DNA of 64,000 nucleotides from the NCBI GenBank assembly GCA_002840895.1, contig PHCZ01000003.1, positions 62,001-126,000 of the forward strand. The letters are read 5' to 3'. The position numbers and the translations under genes are program-made. The stretch's first letter is position 1. Every line of letters starts with the position of its first letter. The notes beneath the pieces were generated by a model. It was not told the DNA's origin. It searched no databases and saw nothing but the letters and a program-made list of their open reading frames with translations. Of the stretch, positions 52,849-61,923 are shown piece by piece. This stretch comes from Bacteroidetes bacterium HGW-Bacteroidetes-8. Lineage in GTDB: Bacteria; Bacteroidota; Bacteroidia; Bacteroidales; UBA932.

Positions 52849-52856
52849 CAAATGTA
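52849..52856 (-). promoter_or_regulatory. Putative -7 box of his operon
   Basis: The minus strand reads TACATTTG, an exact TAnnTTTG, 21 bases before the leader ATG. A TTG at 52880-52882 could be the -33 element but with a long 23-base spacer. Confidence 0.45.
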
Positions 52857-52898
52857 AATCAAATTTTTTCTGATTACAGCAATTATTTTAAAAATTTT

Positions 52899-53669
52899 TT
52901 AATAAACGTGTATACTACCTTGTGCAGCAGGCAGATAATTTACTCCTATCCAGGTTATCATAAGCAAGATAAATGCTACCGGAAGCAACCAAAGAATATA
53001 TTTGAGCGGATATCCCCTCAATCTGGAGTGAATATAGATGAGGTATGCTGTTGCTGTTATGAATGCCCAAACCTCCTTCGGATCCCAACTCCAGTAGTCT
53101 CCCCACGCCTCTTTAGCCCAGATCGCCCCCATTAGCATTCCCATCATAAGGAATCCAAATCCTATGTAAACGAGGTTATCTATAAGAGGCATCAACCTCT
53201 GGTTGGAACGCAACTCTTTCAATGCAACAAACGAGGCGATTGTGGCAGCCCCCAGCATTGCATATGATAGAATATATACCGTTACGTGCGGAACAAACCA
53301 GACACTCCTAAGGGCCGGCATTAGATTGGTTGTATGAATTTCCGGCTTTAGCAGGTTAACAAAAATAAAAACTGCAGAGACCAGGGTGCTATAACCCATT
53401 AGCCATTTGTACCCCCAGTGGAGGTATGTGGCAAATCCCACAATTATTATAAAAAAAGAGTACCAGAGACGTGTCTCTCCAATTGTCCGTAAAGGGGGGT
53501 GCCCCTGTGCTATCCATAAACCTGCAATGAAAACAGAGAAGAGGAGAACACCTGCCAAGATTAAGGTCTTTCCTGCTGTTGTACTCTTTGCCCTATAGAG
53601 AGATACTACTCCGGCACTCCAAAGAGTCAGGGAGCCAAAGGCGAAATATATGAAGTGACTCCAACTCAT
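52899..53669 (-). CDS. ccsA: Cytochrome c biogenesis protein CcsA (System II)
   Basis: The 256-residue membrane protein has about eight hydrophobic spans and the WWD heme-handling motif WGDYWSWDPKEVWAF near residue 185-200, typical of CcsA/ResC. It presents heme for attachment to apocytochromes c outside the membrane. I start it at 53669, where the ATG overlaps the ccsB stop (ATGA); a slightly longer start at 53687 would add six residues. It is the last gene of the nrfH-nrfA-ccsB-ccsA unit. Confidence 0.93.
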   Translation of the reverse strand: MSWSHFIYFAFGSLTLWSAGVVSLYRAKSTTAGKTLILAGVLLFSVFIAGLWIAQGHPPLRTIGETRLWYSFFIIIVGFATYLHWGYKWLMGYSTLVSAVFIFVNLLKPEIHTTNLMPALRSVWFVPHVTVYILSYAMLGAATIASFVALKELRSNQRLMPLIDNLVYIGFGFLMMGMLMGAIWAKEAWGDYWSWDPKEVWAFITATAYLIYIHSRLRGYPLKYILWLLPVAFILLMITWIGVNYLPAAQGSIHVY

Positions 53670-54799
53670 CTGGCACCTCCTTTCCAAAAGAGGGTAATAG
53701 CTCCGGCAATCATCATAATAATCCCGATTAAAGCAGGGATAAACCAGGGATCATAGACCAATTCAAAACGGGACCACTGAGAATCTCTTCCCTTTTGCGT
53801 GTCGTATGAGTGCTGGTAAATTTTCCAGCTCCCTACTGTGAGCGGGGAGTTTACCATAACAATCCCACCCCTCTCTTTACCACTGCGCGTATATACAATA
53901 ACATCGGAACTATATGCTTTAGGCTCGGGAAAAGTCATAGCAACGCAAAAATTTTCATTTATATCCAGTGTTTTATGCCTCTGAAAGTGGTTCCCGCAGC
54001 TAACCCATCCTCGCAGAGTATCGTTGGTGCCTTGAGATGTTACCAATACATACGCAGTGGGGGCGTAGCGGGGCAGATATTTTAAAGAGTCTACCTTGAT
54101 ACTCCACCCCTCTATTTGGGCAAAATTGTTCAACTCTGCAGGAAAAAGCAGAGGTCTCCCTTTAGGAAGTGCCTCTCCCGTTGCTCTCTCGATTATTGCC
54201 AGCTTGGGAGGGTACTCTTCGATTTCAAAATTTTTTAAACTAATAGCAATAGGCAGCTCTTTAAGAGCATCACGGGCGCCAAATCCCGATTGATCTGCTC
54301 TCCACTCAACCTCCCCCTCATTCACTCTCATAAAATATCTCGACTTATCTGCAGATCCTAAACCTGCAGCATAAAGAAGTATTAAAACTCCAAAATGATT
54401 TAATAGAAATGGGATACTCTTTTTTGAGAAGCTCTTAAGATGTACAGAGATTACAGCAGTTATATTTATGAGGGTCATTAGGTAGATTAGAATAAAAGGC
54501 CAGGAGAGCTTTACCCTATTCCCCGGAACAAGACCCATATAGAGAGTGCTAAATAATATAAGTGTCAAGAGTATAACCGACAGAGAGCCGGATGAGAGCC
54601 GGGAGAGGAACTTACCCCTTTTAATAAAAAAGAGAGTACCAAAAGCAGCCAGCGCTATTATATTAACGGGAAAAGCCAGAAAGGCCTTGTCAAAAGAGCC
54701 TAATGTGAATTGGAGGGCAAAACCGGCAGAAACAACTGCTGCTGTTACAACAGCCTCCTCTATAGCAATCGTCCGTTTTCTCTTGCCTTCACCAACCAT
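53666..54799 (-). CDS. ccsB: Cytochrome c biogenesis protein CcsB (ResB-like)
   Basis: The 377-residue membrane protein has three to four N-terminal spans (about 15-145), a large extracytoplasmic domain (about 150-345), and a final span near 350-372. This is the ResB topology. Typical segments are GVLILLYAAGLG, LPIAISLKNFEIEEYPP and YQHSYDTQKGRDSQWSRFELVYDPW (split by turns). It is the partner of CcsA in System II. Its 5' end overlaps the nrfA coding region by 40 bases. Confidence 0.9.
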   Translation of the reverse strand: MVGEGKRKRTIAIEEAVVTAAVVSAGFALQFTLGSFDKAFLAFPVNIIALAAFGTLFFIKRGKFLSRLSSGSLSVILLTLILFSTLYMGLVPGNRVKLSWPFILIYLMTLINITAVISVHLKSFSKKSIPFLLNHFGVLILLYAAGLGSADKSRYFMRVNEGEVEWRADQSGFGARDALKELPIAISLKNFEIEEYPPKLAIIERATGEALPKGRPLLFPAELNNFAQIEGWSIKVDSLKYLPRYAPTAYVLVTSQGTNDTLRGWVSCGNHFQRHKTLDINENFCVAMTFPEPKAYSSDVIVYTRSGKERGGIVMVNSPLTVGSWKIYQHSYDTQKGRDSQWSRFELVYDPWFIPALIGIIMMIAGAITLFWKGGAR

Positions 54800-56250
54800 T
54801 GTGGTACTGTTGTTGTCATAAATTCATCCTTTTCTCTGCGAAGTTTAGCCATATCAAGCCCAATGTACTGTTGTGCTCTCTCCTTTGTGGAGATATCGGG
54901 AGTAGGTATCTCATCCTTAATACCCAACGAAGCAAGAACTTTAATTGTCTCCAGTTGTGCCTGATAGCTCTTGTCGAGACTATGGGCAAGAATTCTCTGG
55001 GTCTCTACAGGTGCGTGAAATGCGGCTCCGTGTGAGGCAACTGCAAAGTCCCACCGCCATTGTGCTGCCCTTATAAGCATAAGAACCGGCTCCATCTGTT
55101 TTTGAGAGGCTCCATTATCCCAGGCAAACTTTGCGGCAATATGAGATTTTACAAGCTCCTTCTCAACCCGGTCTCTGGTTTCAAGTATTTTGTCCTGATA
55201 CTCGTAAACGTACTTTAAAAGATTCTCTTTGCTGTCTCGGTGGCAGGTCTGGCAGGTTCGGTCTATGTTTAGCAAAGGCGACGTTACGTGGTGATCGCTG
55301 TATTTGATTGCACCGTCCGACTTGTATGGCATATGACAATCTGCACACGATAACCCTCGTTGGGCGTGAGGCCCTGCCATAAATATCTCGTAGTCCGGAT
55401 GCTGAGCCTTTAACATTGGGGCTTTGCTTAGGGTGTGAACCCAGTCTGAAAAGCCAATCTCATCGTAATAGCTCTCTATCTGCTCTACACTCATCCCTTT
55501 ATCCCAAGGGAATGTGAGGTATTTGCCGTCCCCTTTAAAGTGGTACTCTACGTGGCACTGTGCGCAGGCTAATGAGCGTCTCTCCTGAATGGTGGTCACC
55601 CCTATATCTTTCCCGACTCTCTCAAAAGCCTCTGCAAGAGCAGGTCGAGAGATGGCGATATTCATATTCTCAGGGTTATGGCAATCTGCACAGCCGATAG
55701 AGTTGACAACCTCACTTCCAAAGTGAGACCATTTTGATGAGTAAAACTTCTCAATTCCCACCTCCGCCATCAACCTTGGCACATCCGGGCTTTTGCAGGC
55801 CCAGCAGGTTGAGGGTTGTAGATTTTTATCCTCTGTAACGGGAGCTCCTGTTCTCAGAGTCTTAACCACATCCTCTACTGCATATGAGTGACCTCTCGGG
55901 GCGCTATAGTCACGGGAGAAGGCATATCCTGCCCAGAGTACGACCATATCCGGCCTCTGCTCCAAGAGGTCAACCACTCCGTTACCGTTATGTTTGCTCT
56001 CGAAATCCATCTCCTTAGTCTTTTTCCAGGTCTCATACTCTCTGGGGTAGTTCTCTCCCCAAATCTCACTTCTGGACTCTATACCTTTTATCTCCACTCT
56101 TTTATTATTAAAAAGAGTCGCAATCTCTGCTCTTCGTTCAGTTACAGAGGCGGCCAAAAGGCCGAGCAAAAAAACAACCACAATTGTTCCTGCAAACAGG
56201 GTCCACATTAGAGCAACCCTGTGTTTTTCGAAGAATAGTTTAAGTTTCAT
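54760..56250 (-). CDS. nrfA: Ammonia-forming cytochrome c nitrite reductase, catalytic subunit
   Basis: NrfA reduces nitrite to ammonium with six electrons in the periplasm. The 496-residue protein has an N-terminal signal anchor (about 13-35) and five hemes: the catalytic CWACK site at 149-153 with its lysine ligand, then CADCH (187), CAQCH (229), CADCH (302) and CQTCH (333). The KAQHPDYEIF and MPYKSDGAIKYSDHHV segments are conserved around the active site and calcium. It follows nrfH by 11 bases. All hallmarks are intact. Confidence 0.98.
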   Translation of the reverse strand: MKLKLFFEKHRVALMWTLFAGTIVVVFLLGLLAASVTERRAEIATLFNNKRVEIKGIESRSEIWGENYPREYETWKKTKEMDFESKHNGNGVVDLLEQRPDMVVLWAGYAFSRDYSAPRGHSYAVEDVVKTLRTGAPVTEDKNLQPSTCWACKSPDVPRLMAEVGIEKFYSSKWSHFGSEVVNSIGCADCHNPENMNIAISRPALAEAFERVGKDIGVTTIQERRSLACAQCHVEYHFKGDGKYLTFPWDKGMSVEQIESYYDEIGFSDWVHTLSKAPMLKAQHPDYEIFMAGPHAQRGLSCADCHMPYKSDGAIKYSDHHVTSPLLNIDRTCQTCHRDSKENLLKYVYEYQDKILETRDRVEKELVKSHIAAKFAWDNGASQKQMEPVLMLIRAAQWRWDFAVASHGAAFHAPVETQRILAHSLDKSYQAQLETIKVLASLGIKDEIPTPDISTKERAQQYIGLDMAKLRREKDEFMTTTVPQWLVKARENGRLL

Positions 56251-56261
56251 AGAGTTATGTT

Positions 56262-56831
56262 TTATCTCTTCATTATTTTTTTAAGCCAGTCGGGAACAGG
56301 AGATTCAGGTAGGGGCACTATTGCATTGGGGCTCATCGCCAGGTTTGAGACTCTTCCGTGAGGAACCTCTCTGTGACAATCCCAACAGGCTCTTGCCTCT
56401 CCCTTTTCAACTTGTCTGTATTTAACCATCCCTGTCTTTACAAACTCAGTGTTAAGCTGAGTGTGACATCGAATGCAATTATCCATTATAGCTCCGTAGC
56501 TCTCTGCCCGTGGGCGGATAACCTGAGGCTCCATTCTTAGAGTGAAGATTGCGGCGTGATATAGACCATCTTTTGCTTTAAATGAGTACCCTTTGATGAT
56601 ATTGTCCTGAGGTACGTGACAGTCATTGCAGGTTGTCCAGGGCTGGTGAGAGCTCTTTTGCCACGATTGGTAATATGGGGCCATTATATGACAATTTACA
56701 CAGGCCGATGGGTCGTCACTGAGGTAGGATGCTACCCTGGAGATATAGAGCAGATACAAAAAAATACCCACCACAGCTCCGCAAAGAACAATGGTAGGAG
56801 TTACAAGTCGCCGGGGAAAGGTTTTTTCCAT
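56262..56831 (-). CDS. nrfH: Cytochrome c nitrite reductase, quinol-oxidising small subunit
   Basis: The 189-residue NapC/NirT-family protein has one N-terminal membrane helix (about 11-31) and four hemes: CVNCH (44-48, followed by M50 as possible axial ligand), CNDCH (68-72), CIRCH (119-123) and CWDCH (149-153). It passes electrons from menaquinol to NrfA. I chose the ATG at 56831 because it gives the standard short N-terminus and leaves the promoter outside the gene; a longer frame to 56885 runs through that promoter. Confidence 0.96.
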   Translation of the reverse strand: MEKTFPRRLVTPTIVLCGAVVGIFLYLLYISRVASYLSDDPSACVNCHIMAPYYQSWQKSSHQPWTTCNDCHVPQDNIIKGYSFKAKDGLYHAAIFTLRMEPQVIRPRAESYGAIMDNCIRCHTQLNTEFVKTGMVKYRQVEKGEARACWDCHREVPHGRVSNLAMSPNAIVPLPESPVPDWLKKIMKR

Positions 56832-56856
56832 AGACTTAGTTTTTCTGATACTCAAA

Positions 56857-56886
56857 CAAAGATAACAAAACGGGGCAATAATCAAA
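56857..56886 (-). promoter_or_regulatory. Putative promoter of nrfHA-ccsBA
   Basis: On the minus strand TTTG (56886-56883) and an exact TATCTTTG (56864-56857) are 18 bases apart, 25 bases before the nrfH ATG. This is among the best -33/-7 pairs in the window. Confidence 0.5.
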
Positions 56887-56920
56887 CAACAATCAGGATA
56901 AAGATATTGCTACGATATAA

Positions 56921-59554
56921 TTAGTACCCTGTCTCATAATCAAGCTCAATTGCAGATAGTCCCGGAGCCATCCATTTTGGCATTGGCTCCCCTTTTAGAT
57001 AGTGGTTAAAAAACTGCATCATTCTTATCTGAAAGTCAACTTTGTTGCTCATCTTTTGAGGCCAGTGAATCTCCCCGGTATAGTTTAGCAGCCATACCGG
57101 TTTTTGAAGCCTTTTTAGTGCAGTAAAATACTCTATTCCCTGATACCAGGGCACGTGCCCATCCATATCGTTATGCATTATGAGAATTGGCGTAGTAACC
57201 TTATCCATTGTAAAGAGCGGTGAATTCTCCATATATCTTAGAGGCGATTCCCAGGGTGTTTTTCCTATTCTACTCTGCTGATGTTCGTACTGGAAAGATC
57301 TGTTTAACCCAGTACCCCAACGTATCCCACCATAGGCACTAAACATATTTACTACCGGTGCGCCGGACTCAATTGCAGCAAAGAGAGTAGTTCTTGTTGC
57401 GAGATAGGCAACCTGATATCCGCCCCAGCTATGTCCCTGGGCACCTATCCTTTTTGGGTCAACAAAGCCCATATTGAGAATTGCAGAGATTCCCGGCATC
57501 ACCGCATTGAATGCACTCTCGCCCGGATAACCCTCTCTATAAACAATATCGGGGTTAAATACAACATACCCGTTACTGGTGTAAAGATGATAATCTATCG
57601 TTGAACGGTGAGGTTCGGGAACTCTATGAGAATATAGAGCTGAGGAGTTTTTATCATAGAAGTTAACAATCATCGGATATTTTTTGGCAGGATCAAAGTT
57701 TTCCGGTTTATATATCACCCCCTCAAGTTCAATCCCGTCATTAGATGTCCACTTTACAAGTTCTGCTGATCCCCAGATAAAGTTTTTCTGTTGAGGATTG
57801 GCATCTGTAACTCTTATAGTTTTTTTAAAGTTGCCATCGGAATAGTGAATATCCGGAAACTCAGTGAAGCTCTCTTTGGTGAAGATATAGTTATTGCTCA
57901 TTTTTGCCTTAACCGGTGATGACAGCATAAAATTACCCGAGTACAACAGTTGCGGCTCCCGATTCTCTCCCCAGGTTATGGAGTAGTACCCATCTCTCTT
58001 TGTCAAATTATCAAACCCTGTCAATAGAAGCATCTGTGAAAGATCCAGCGAATCTGAATCTTCTCTACTGCTCCGGTACCTGTAGGTGATCTTTTTTGCC
58101 CTTCCGTCAAGTGTTAGGTTTACGGGCTTCTCTTTTGCCTGGGGGTCAACTAACCAAATATCATACCTGTCATTTACGAGCATATATCTATCCCCTGTGC
58201 TCCATCCGGAGATTGAGTATGAAGATGGCCAATCAGGCACATCATTCTCCTGATCATACGCTATTATGGTAGATGGGGTGGTAACCCTTTTTACCTCAAA
58301 TGTAGAGGTTGAACAGGTAAACCAAGAGCTGTCCGGAGCGCTATACCAATATATATATTTTCCTCCGGGAGAAGCTTTTACCGACCCATCTGCACCCTCC
58401 TTGACCAGAGAGGCTCTCTCAAGAAAAGTATTAATTATGTAGATATCCTTTCTATCCCTTCCATTCCACATCTGCTCCAGAAGATATCTTTGGTCTGAGA
58501 TCCCTACTACCAGCGAAGAGTTTCCTTTATCTATAAGGATTGTTTCGGTCAGGTAATCATTGGATATTTTAAAAGAGTCTCCCTTCTCAAAAGTAAAAAC
58601 GTGAAGATCGCTCTTTTTGGATTCGTTCTTTTTGTCTACAACCTGTTGAGTAAATTGCTTACCCTCCTTCCAGCTCCATATATGTACCAGCGGGAAGTCA
58701 TCTTTTGCGATGGTTGTGTCCCTGACTCTGGTAACAGGTGCAACTCCATAGTAAAGTCTGGATCCGTCGGGAGAGAAAAAGAGTTCTCTTTGATCTGAAA
58801 CTCCGCCGGCTATCTCCATAATCTGCGAATCTCCATCCTTAACATAGAGCTTCCCTGAAGATAAAAACGATATCTTCTTGCCATTGTCGCTGAGAGCAAT
58901 TTTTGAGACCTTTTGTTTACCTCTCCAGATGGTGTCTGCACGCTCTTTTCCCAGTGACAGGAGCAATAAATCTGATCCGTTTGAGAACAGTAATATGTTC
59001 CCCTCTTTAGATACTTTGTAGTCTGACGCTTTTCCCGCCAGCACGGATTTTCCTGCGCTCATACTTTCGATAACAAGTGTCGAATCTGTTTTTTGATAGA
59101 CTACAAAACCATCCCACCCCTCGGGAGTTGCAAAGCTTTTAACACTCTCTATGACTCTCTCTTTTCTATCTTCTATGAGATAGATATTAAGGGAGCTATT
59201 CTTGACGCTCCCCCTCTTATAGATAAAATATTGTGACGTTGAGTCAAAAGAGACGGACCAGGAGGAGTCTGCCGAAAATAGCTCTACACCCTTATTGTTA
59301 TAAAGCTTTACTGTAGAACTACCTTTCCAAGGCTCAAGTTTAACGGCTATAAAAGAGCCGTTTGGAGATATCTCCCTCTCTGTTATTCTACTCCATTTTA
59401 CTACATCTTCTATTGTCATCTGCTTTTTTGCAGCCATCTCTGTTGCGGTATTTTTTGACCTCTCTCCTTTTCTACTGCCGGTTTTACTTTGAGCCCCTGC
59501 GTTGAGTATGGAGCAGATAACCAGAAGTGCCGAAACTAAGTAACATTTTATCAT
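56921..59554 (-). CDS. S9 family peptidase (prolyl oligopeptidase-like), exported
   Basis: The 877-residue protein has a signal peptide ending near AGAQ-S (residue 22), a beta-propeller region (about 50-600) and a C-terminal alpha/beta-hydrolase domain. The triad is S709 in GHSWGGY, an aspartate near 798 in HNDMDGHVP, and H830 in GEIHW. The YPMIVNFYDKNS and GYVVFNPDIVYREGYPG strands are typical of dipeptidyl or acylaminoacyl peptidases. It likely degrades peptides in the periplasm or outside. The gene stands alone on the minus strand. Confidence 0.93.
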   Translation of the reverse strand: MIKCYLVSALLVICSILNAGAQSKTGSRKGERSKNTATEMAAKKQMTIEDVVKWSRITEREISPNGSFIAVKLEPWKGSSTVKLYNNKGVELFSADSSWSVSFDSTSQYFIYKRGSVKNSSLNIYLIEDRKERVIESVKSFATPEGWDGFVVYQKTDSTLVIESMSAGKSVLAGKASDYKVSKEGNILLFSNGSDLLLLSLGKERADTIWRGKQKVSKIALSDNGKKISFLSSGKLYVKDGDSQIMEIAGGVSDQRELFFSPDGSRLYYGVAPVTRVRDTTIAKDDFPLVHIWSWKEGKQFTQQVVDKKNESKKSDLHVFTFEKGDSFKISNDYLTETILIDKGNSSLVVGISDQRYLLEQMWNGRDRKDIYIINTFLERASLVKEGADGSVKASPGGKYIYWYSAPDSSWFTCSTSTFEVKRVTTPSTIIAYDQENDVPDWPSSYSISGWSTGDRYMLVNDRYDIWLVDPQAKEKPVNLTLDGRAKKITYRYRSSREDSDSLDLSQMLLLTGFDNLTKRDGYYSITWGENREPQLLYSGNFMLSSPVKAKMSNNYIFTKESFTEFPDIHYSDGNFKKTIRVTDANPQQKNFIWGSAELVKWTSNDGIELEGVIYKPENFDPAKKYPMIVNFYDKNSSALYSHRVPEPHRSTIDYHLYTSNGYVVFNPDIVYREGYPGESAFNAVMPGISAILNMGFVDPKRIGAQGHSWGGYQVAYLATRTTLFAAIESGAPVVNMFSAYGGIRWGTGLNRSFQYEHQQSRIGKTPWESPLRYMENSPLFTMDKVTTPILIMHNDMDGHVPWYQGIEYFTALKRLQKPVWLLNYTGEIHWPQKMSNKVDFQIRMMQFFNHYLKGEPMPKWMAPGLSAIELDYETGY

Positions 59555-59593
59555 AATCTCTGTTTTAAAGGTGAATCTATGAGTGTTTAGTTG

Positions 59594-60508
59594 TTAAAAT
59601 ACCGAAATTCCTATATCGGTTGTGAATTGCTCCAGAGTTGCTATGCCTCTGTACGAGTTTCCATTACTATTGAGCTCCGGGCTCCACACAGCAATTGCAA
59701 GCCTGCCCGGAATAATTGCTACAACGCCTCCGCCAACTCCACTTTTGCCCGGCAGACCAACTCTATATGCAAAATCTCCCGACTCGTTATAGAGACCACA
59801 GGTGAGCATAAGGGCATTCATCCTCTTTGCACTTCTTGGCCCGACCACTTTTTGTCTGTTTATAGGATTTACCCCGCTGTTGGCTAGAAAAAGAGCGGAT
59901 TTTGCAAGCTCTTTTGTACTCATACTTATACTGCACTGGTTACAGTAGATATCAATTATTGTATCTATATCATTTGTAATATTGCCAAAGCTCTTCATAA
60001 AATTTGCGAGAGCAATATTTCTGTAAGAGTGCTCCAGTTCCGATTTTGCAACCTCATTATTGTAGTAAATATCCGGATTGCCACAAATCTCTCTTACAAA
60101 ATCGAGGATTGCCTGCTTGGGTTTAGGATAGAGGTCAATAAGTTTATCGGTAACAACCAATGCCCCTGCATTAATAAATGGGTTTCTCGGAATCCCTTTC
60201 TCCTGCTCAAGTTGTATAAGTGAGTTAAATGCGGTACCCGAGGGCTCCCTGCCTACTCGCTCCCACAACTTATCTCCCAGATAACGGCTTACCATTGCAA
60301 GCGTAAAAACTTTGGAGATACTCTGGATAGTAAACCTAACATCGCTGTCGCCTATGGAGAACTCGCCGCCCTCAAGGTCACATACCGAGATTGCGTAAGA
60401 TTTAGGATCTATCGCAGAGAGCGCAGGAATATAACTTGCCACTTTGCCCTCTCCGGTATAACTAAGCATTGAGTTGTATATTCTCTCTATAACCTCTTTA
60501 TAAATCAT
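59594..60508 (-). CDS. glsA: Glutaminase (beta-lactamase fold)
   Basis: The 304-residue enzyme hydrolyses glutamine to glutamate and ammonia. The serine-lysine pair S63-x-x-K66 in QSISKVF, the NPFINAGALV segment, the tyrosine region CGLYNESGDFAYRVGLPGKS (split) and GVGGGVVAIIPG are characteristic of the GlsA family (YbaS/YneH). There is no signal peptide, so it is cytoplasmic. An exact -7 box lies 44 bases upstream. Confidence 0.97.
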   Translation of the reverse strand: MIYKEVIERIYNSMLSYTGEGKVASYIPALSAIDPKSYAISVCDLEGGEFSIGDSDVRFTIQSISKVFTLAMVSRYLGDKLWERVGREPSGTAFNSLIQLEQEKGIPRNPFINAGALVVTDKLIDLYPKPKQAILDFVREICGNPDIYYNNEVAKSELEHSYRNIALANFMKSFGNITNDIDTIIDIYCNQCSISMSTKELAKSALFLANSGVNPINRQKVVGPRSAKRMNALMLTCGLYNESGDFAYRVGLPGKSGVGGGVVAIIPGRLAIAVWSPELNSNGNSYRGIATLEQFTTDIGISVF

Positions 60509-60551
60509 TGAAATCTTGTTTTCGTAATTTTCTCATAATCTCTATTCAAAA

Positions 60552-60559
60552 CAAAGATA
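60552..60559 (-). promoter_or_regulatory. Putative -7 box of glsA
   Basis: The minus strand reads TATCTTTG, exact to consensus, 44 bases before the glsA ATG. A -33 box at standard spacing is not evident. Confidence 0.35.
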
Positions 60560-60642
60560 TTCAAATAAGCCAAAATATTTGCTCGTATAAAGCCTCTTTT
60601 TTACTATATTGCGAATGTGTGTCATTTTAATTTTAAAAAAAT

Positions 60643-61914
60643 ATGAGAACTCCTATTTTAATCGCAATTGCTATTTCTGCTTCAATAATATCTTGTAATA
60701 AGATTGCAGAGAACAAAAAAGGGGAGGATCCAGTTAATGAGAATCCAATAGCTATTATTCTCTCCTCAGCCCAGACAAAAGTTGCGGCTAGTGGAAATTT
60801 AAATTCAATTAACCTCTTCTCTGAAATTGCCGGCAAAGAGTTTTCTGATGGGAAGAGTGTAAATACAATCATCTCTCCCCTGAGCCTCTATATCGCTTTG
60901 GGAATGGTGTGGAACGGAGCAGACGGACAGACAAAAGAGGAGATTCAGAGATTTCTCTCTCTGGAGGGTATCTCAGAAGATGAGGTAAACAACTTCTTTA
61001 AAAGAATGGTTGAAACACTACCTCTTACTGACTCTAAAGTAAAGCTTTCGATAGCAAATTCTATCTGGCACGATAAGAACCTTTTAGTATATGAAGATTT
61101 CAAGAAGAAAAACACCAATTATTTCTACTCATCAATTGAGCCTCTTGACTTTACAAGTCCTTTATCTGTAGGCATTATCAATAAATGGTGCTCAGACAAA
61201 ACCAACGGAATTATTAATAAGATAATTGACCAGATAGATCCAGAAGAGGTTATGTTTCTCATAAACGCTCTCTACTTTAAAGCTCCGTGGAAAACTCCGT
61301 TTAAACCCTCAGAGACAGTTACGGCACCTTTCTATCCAAGAGGCGGCCCGACTGTTAATGTACAGATGATGTCTCTCTCCGGCACGTTCCGATTTTATGA
61401 ATCTACCAGCTTTAAAGCAGTAGCTCTCCCTTACGGAAACGGCGCTTTTAGTATGATATTAATACTGCCTCAGACGGGCCAGAGTGTAACAGATGTGGCC
61501 AATGAGCTTAAAGATCCCTCTAAGTGGGTGTCAGTTCTTGGAAATACTACAGAGTCTAAGGCATATATTAAAATCCCCAAATTCAAATACGAATACGAGG
61601 TTCAACTGGATAGCTATCTTAAAAAACTGGGGATGACAAAATCATTCAACCCTGCCGAAGCAGACTTTACCAAAATTGCTAATGTAGGGGGCCGTAAGTT
61701 ATACATCACCCGTGTTCTCCAAAAGGCTGCCATAGAGGTAAACGAAGAGGGGAGCGAAGCTGCCGCAGTTACTGCAGTAGGAGTAGGAGTTACATCTGCC
61801 CCTGTAATGAAGGAGTTTATTGCAGACATACCTTTCATCTTTGCAATAACAGAAAACTCCACCGGTACCGTATTATTTATTGGTAAGGTGGAGAATCCTG
61901 CTTTAGGCAAATAG
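60643..61914 (+). CDS. Serpin (serine protease inhibitor), lipoprotein
   Basis: The 423-residue serpin has a lipobox ending SIISC, with C18 as predicted acyl anchor. Conserved segments are NTIISPLSLYIALGMVWNGA (split), NALYFKAPWK, FMLILP-like SMILILPQ, and the breach strand IPFIFAITENSTGTVLFIGKV (split). The hinge EEGSEAAAVTAV (368-379) fits an inhibitory serpin: small residues allow loop insertion. Counting from G370 as P15 puts P1 near T384, so a protease preferring small residues, such as an elastase, would be the target. This is inference. It is convergent with the C69 dipeptidase gene. Confidence 0.94.
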   Translation: MRTPILIAIAISASIISCNKIAENKKGEDPVNENPIAIILSSAQTKVAASGNLNSINLFSEIAGKEFSDGKSVNTIISPLSLYIALGMVWNGADGQTKEEIQRFLSLEGISEDEVNNFFKRMVETLPLTDSKVKLSIANSIWHDKNLLVYEDFKKKNTNYFYSSIEPLDFTSPLSVGIINKWCSDKTNGIINKIIDQIDPEEVMFLINALYFKAPWKTPFKPSETVTAPFYPRGGPTVNVQMMSLSGTFRFYESTSFKAVALPYGNGAFSMILILPQTGQSVTDVANELKDPSKWVSVLGNTTESKAYIKIPKFKYEYEVQLDSYLKKLGMTKSFNPAEADFTKIANVGGRKLYITRVLQKAAIEVNEEGSEAAAVTAVGVGVTSAPVMKEFIADIPFIFAITENSTGTVLFIGKVENPALGK

Positions 61915-61923
61915 GTATATCTC

